Below are positions 62,222 through 64,000 of a DNA stretch of 64,000 nucleotides, one piece after another. The stretch is from Maridesulfovibrio sp. (GTDB taxonomy: Bacteria > Desulfobacterota > Desulfovibrionia > Desulfovibrionales > Desulfovibrionaceae): the NCBI RefSeq assembly GCF_963676065.1, contig NZ_OY780933.1, positions 3,614,501 to 3,678,500 of the forward strand, written 5' to 3'. Under the pieces are notes generated by a model, which made no database searches, was not told the DNA's origin, and saw only the letters and a list, made by a program, of their open reading frames with translations. Position 1 is the first letter of the stretch, and each line of letters opens with the position of its first letter. The position numbers and the translations under genes were made by a program.

Positions 62222-63178
62222 ATGTTCAAACTCAAATATTCCCTTCCGGCAATACTTCTTTTTATCGGAGTCGCCCTCTATTTTTTCGGTTCACAACCGG
62301 AAGAAAAAATCGTGCGGGTCGATATGTCCGTACGCGAGGAAATAAGGGTTCCCGAGCCGAAACCGGCCATCACTTACGCATACCTTCCCCAATATTCACA
62401 TAAAGTATCCTACCTGCGCCATAGCAAGCTTATCGATTACCTCTCCCGTGAATCGGGTCTGACCATACGGCAGGTATTTCCCGATACCTTTGAAGAACAC
62501 CGCCGCATGGTTGAAAAAGGTGAAATTGATATCTCTTTTTCCAACCCCATGACCTATGTCGAAATAGCCAGAAGCGGAGCTAGGGCATTTGCGCGAATTA
62601 TCGAGCCTTCCGGCAGCCCCACTTTCAAGGGGCAGATTATCACCCGTAAAGACAACCGGGCCATTACGAGGATTGAAGACTGCATCGGTAAAACATGGAT
62701 CGCAGTAGATCCTCTCTCCGCCGGCGGATATCTCTTTCCGCTCGGTTTATTCCTCAAGCACGGAATCAAGGAATCAGAATTCAAGGAAATTTCCTTTGCC
62801 CCCGGTCCGGGAGGTAAGCAGGAAAAGGCAGTGCTGGCTGTCTATGCCGGAAAATATGATTTTGCCTCTATCCGTGAAGGTACTTTGAATGTGGTCCGCG
62901 ACAAGATCAATATTGATAAAATCAGGATAGTTGCGGAAACAGAATCCTACCCCGGATGGGTTTATGCCGCGCGTAAAGGGCTTCCTGAAGAAATTATTGA
63001 TAAGATCAAATCTTGCATGTTTGCCATGTCAATGGATAATCCTGAGCAGGCTTCCATACTTTATCAGGCCGGTATGCGCGGGATTATTCCGGCGCAAGAC
63101 AGCGATTATGATTCAGTAAGAAAACTCACAGAGAAACTCGGACTGGATGCGGACGCTCAGCAGGGAGACACACAATGA
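62222..63178 (+). CDS. PhnD-like phosphate/phosphonate-type periplasmic binding protein
   Basis: A 318-aa binding protein with an N-terminal membrane anchor or uncleaved signal (YSLPAILLFIGVALYFFG). ITYAYLPQYSHKVSYLRHSKLIDYLSRESGL, EIDISFSNPMTYVEIA, GQIITRKDNRAITRIEDCIGK and DPLSAGGYLFPLGLFLKHGI follow the PhnD family. There are no phosphonate permease genes; instead the stop codon overlaps the sensor-kinase start (ATGA), so this protein most likely serves as the ligand sensor of that kinase. The ligand could be an oxyanion other than phosphonate. Confidence 0.85.
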   Translation: MFKLKYSLPAILLFIGVALYFFGSQPEEKIVRVDMSVREEIRVPEPKPAITYAYLPQYSHKVSYLRHSKLIDYLSRESGLTIRQVFPDTFEEHRRMVEKGEIDISFSNPMTYVEIARSGARAFARIIEPSGSPTFKGQIITRKDNRAITRIEDCIGKTWIAVDPLSAGGYLFPLGLFLKHGIKESEFKEISFAPGPGGKQEKAVLAVYAGKYDFASIREGTLNVVRDKINIDKIRIVAETESYPGWVYAARKGLPEEIIDKIKSCMFAMSMDNPEQASILYQAGMRGIIPAQDSDYDSVRKLTEKLGLDADAQQGDTQ

Positions 63179-64000
63179 CAGATATATTTTCCCGCTTACG
63201 CTTCAGAACTAAAATCAATCTCGGCTTAACCCTGATTGTGGCTTTTACTTCACTGATCATTGCTCTCTTTGTTATCCGTATGTCTGCGGACGCGCTTATA
63301 GAACAATCCCGCAAACGGGGTGAAGTGCTTGCAGGCAATCTGGCACTGCGAGCGGAAAACCCGCTCCTTTCGGTAGATCTGCTTAATCTGGGATCAATGG
63401 TTAATGAGCTGAAAAAAGCTGACAACGAGATCGTGTATGCCTTTATCATGGATGATCAGGACAGGATTCTGGCTAATACCTTCAGTGATGGATTTCCGGT
63501 ACAGCTCAAGGGTGCCAATCACAGCATGGGAAATAAAATAAGCATTGTGACAGTTGATACCGGGAAAAGCCGTGTTTTCGATTTTGCCGCCCCTATTCTT
63601 CTCAGCGACAAAAAACTGGGAACAGTCCGCATCGGCCTTTCCCGAGCCGGAATTCACGCCGTAGTCCAGAACCTGATCTTCGCCATTATGGCCCTCACCG
63701 GAGGGGTTCTGCTGCTGGCTGTACTTATTTCCACGCAGTTTGCCCGTCAATTGACCTTACGGCTGGGCTCACTCCAGAAACATGCTGAAGATATTGTCGC
63801 CACCCATCTGGGGCCCAGTCTGCGTAAAGAAAAGAATAAGACCGAAAAACTCACGGATAAATTCAAACGTATCATCAGCAATCCTCCCAAAGGCGATGAA
63901 ATTCAGGAGCTGACTGAAACTTTTGATGCGATGGGCATGAGCCTTGCCTGCCATATCGAAGACCTCCAGATAACCGAAGCGGACCTGACCAGGCAAAAAG
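63175..64000 (+). CDS. Membrane sensor kinase, partial (3' end outside window)
   Basis: At least 275 aa before the edge. It has a first membrane helix (INLGLTLIVAFTSLIIALFVI), a periplasmic segment of about 115 residues (LAGNLALRAENPLLSVDLLNL, ILANTFSDGFP, GTVRIGLSRAGI), a second helix (NLIFAIMALTGGVLLLAVLI) and a HAMP-like linker ending in GDEIQELTETFDAMGMSL. The histidine kinase domain must lie to the right. The start overlaps the PhnD stop by 4 nt, so binding protein and kinase are translated together. Confidence 0.82.
   Translation, partial: MTDIFSRLRFRTKINLGLTLIVAFTSLIIALFVIRMSADALIEQSRKRGEVLAGNLALRAENPLLSVDLLNLGSMVNELKKADNEIVYAFIMDDQDRILANTFSDGFPVQLKGANHSMGNKISIVTVDTGKSRVFDFAAPILLSDKKLGTVRIGLSRAGIHAVVQNLIFAIMALTGGVLLLAVLISTQFARQLTLRLGSLQKHAEDIVATHLGPSLRKEKNKTEKLTDKFKRIISNPPKGDEIQELTETFDAMGMSLACHIEDLQITEADLTRQK

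Noticed and set aside
1..64000. tRNA genes, CRISPR arrays, insertion sequences with transposases, prophage genes
   Set aside because: No TTCGA-type T-arm with cloverleaf context, no regularly spaced repeats and no transposase, integrase or phage structural motifs were seen.

Overview
The window looks like a chromosomal segment of a sulfate-reducing deltaproteobacterium of the Desulfovibrionaceae, probably a marine, moderate-GC lineage close to Maridesulfovibrio. This is inferred from gene content and not from a search. The pointers are a periplasmic CbiK-type cobaltochelatase under a cobalamin riboswitch, a fused AccA-AccD carboxyltransferase, a TTGTGA-N6-TCACAA operator of the type described for HcpR, a DUF169/TauE/PhnD/sensor-kinase block, and repeated GCCTCCGGCGG elements between genes. 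I see no rRNA, tRNA, CRISPR array, prophage or recognisable transposase.

Layout. 1-9.3 kb: a CgeB-like glycosyltransferase running off the left edge, a chloramphenicol-acetyltransferase-like enzyme, a GIY-YIG protein, a periplasmic binding protein, an ABC-F ATPase, MutT, MetF, Asd and a class IV aminotransferase. 9.3-14 kb: a cobalamin operon on the minus strand (cbiK-btuC-btuD-btuF-cbiL) with promoter and riboswitch just behind a MATE exporter. 15.4-26.3 kb: TrmFO, two oligopeptide-ABC ATPases, serine dehydratase, ArsC, a Usp/kinase-like pair, RsgA, a TIGR01777 protein and a TetR regulator. 26.5-26.9 kb: an apparently unannotated structured RNA with its own promoter and terminator. 27.1-35.3 kb: UspA, a DHH phosphoesterase, umuDC, a TPR lipoprotein and acetyl-CoA carboxylase genes. 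35.4-48.3 kb: a secreted low-complexity protein between twin inverted hairpins, a ModE-like regulator coupled to a tiny lipoprotein, a MATE protein, a DUF2156 protein, a phosphodiesterase, a UvrD-type helicase, ThiL, a hemolysin-III protein, ThiC and an NhaC antiporter. 48.4-51.9 kb: a compact phosphonate-biosynthesis operon. 52-56.2 kb: a Zn alcohol dehydrogenase, an HpnA-like epimerase and CstA. 56.6-58.2 kb: a single-gene insertion flanked by an 89-bp perfect direct repeat. 58-64 kb: an MBL-fold hydrolase, then DUF169, TauE/SafE, a small membrane protein, PhnD and a truncated sensor kinase.

The two most unusual items are (1) the cassette at 56.6-58.2 kb, which carries one A/T-rich gene for a predicted alpha-helical pore-forming toxin of the HBL/ClyA/Cry6 type and has copied the 3' end of the adjacent hydrolase gene, and (2) the roughly 365-nt RNA candidate at 26.5-26.9 kb, closed by a 10-bp stem. 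The phosphonate operon, with a cytidylyltransferase domain fused to PEP mutase, points to a phosphonate-decorated surface polymer or lipid.
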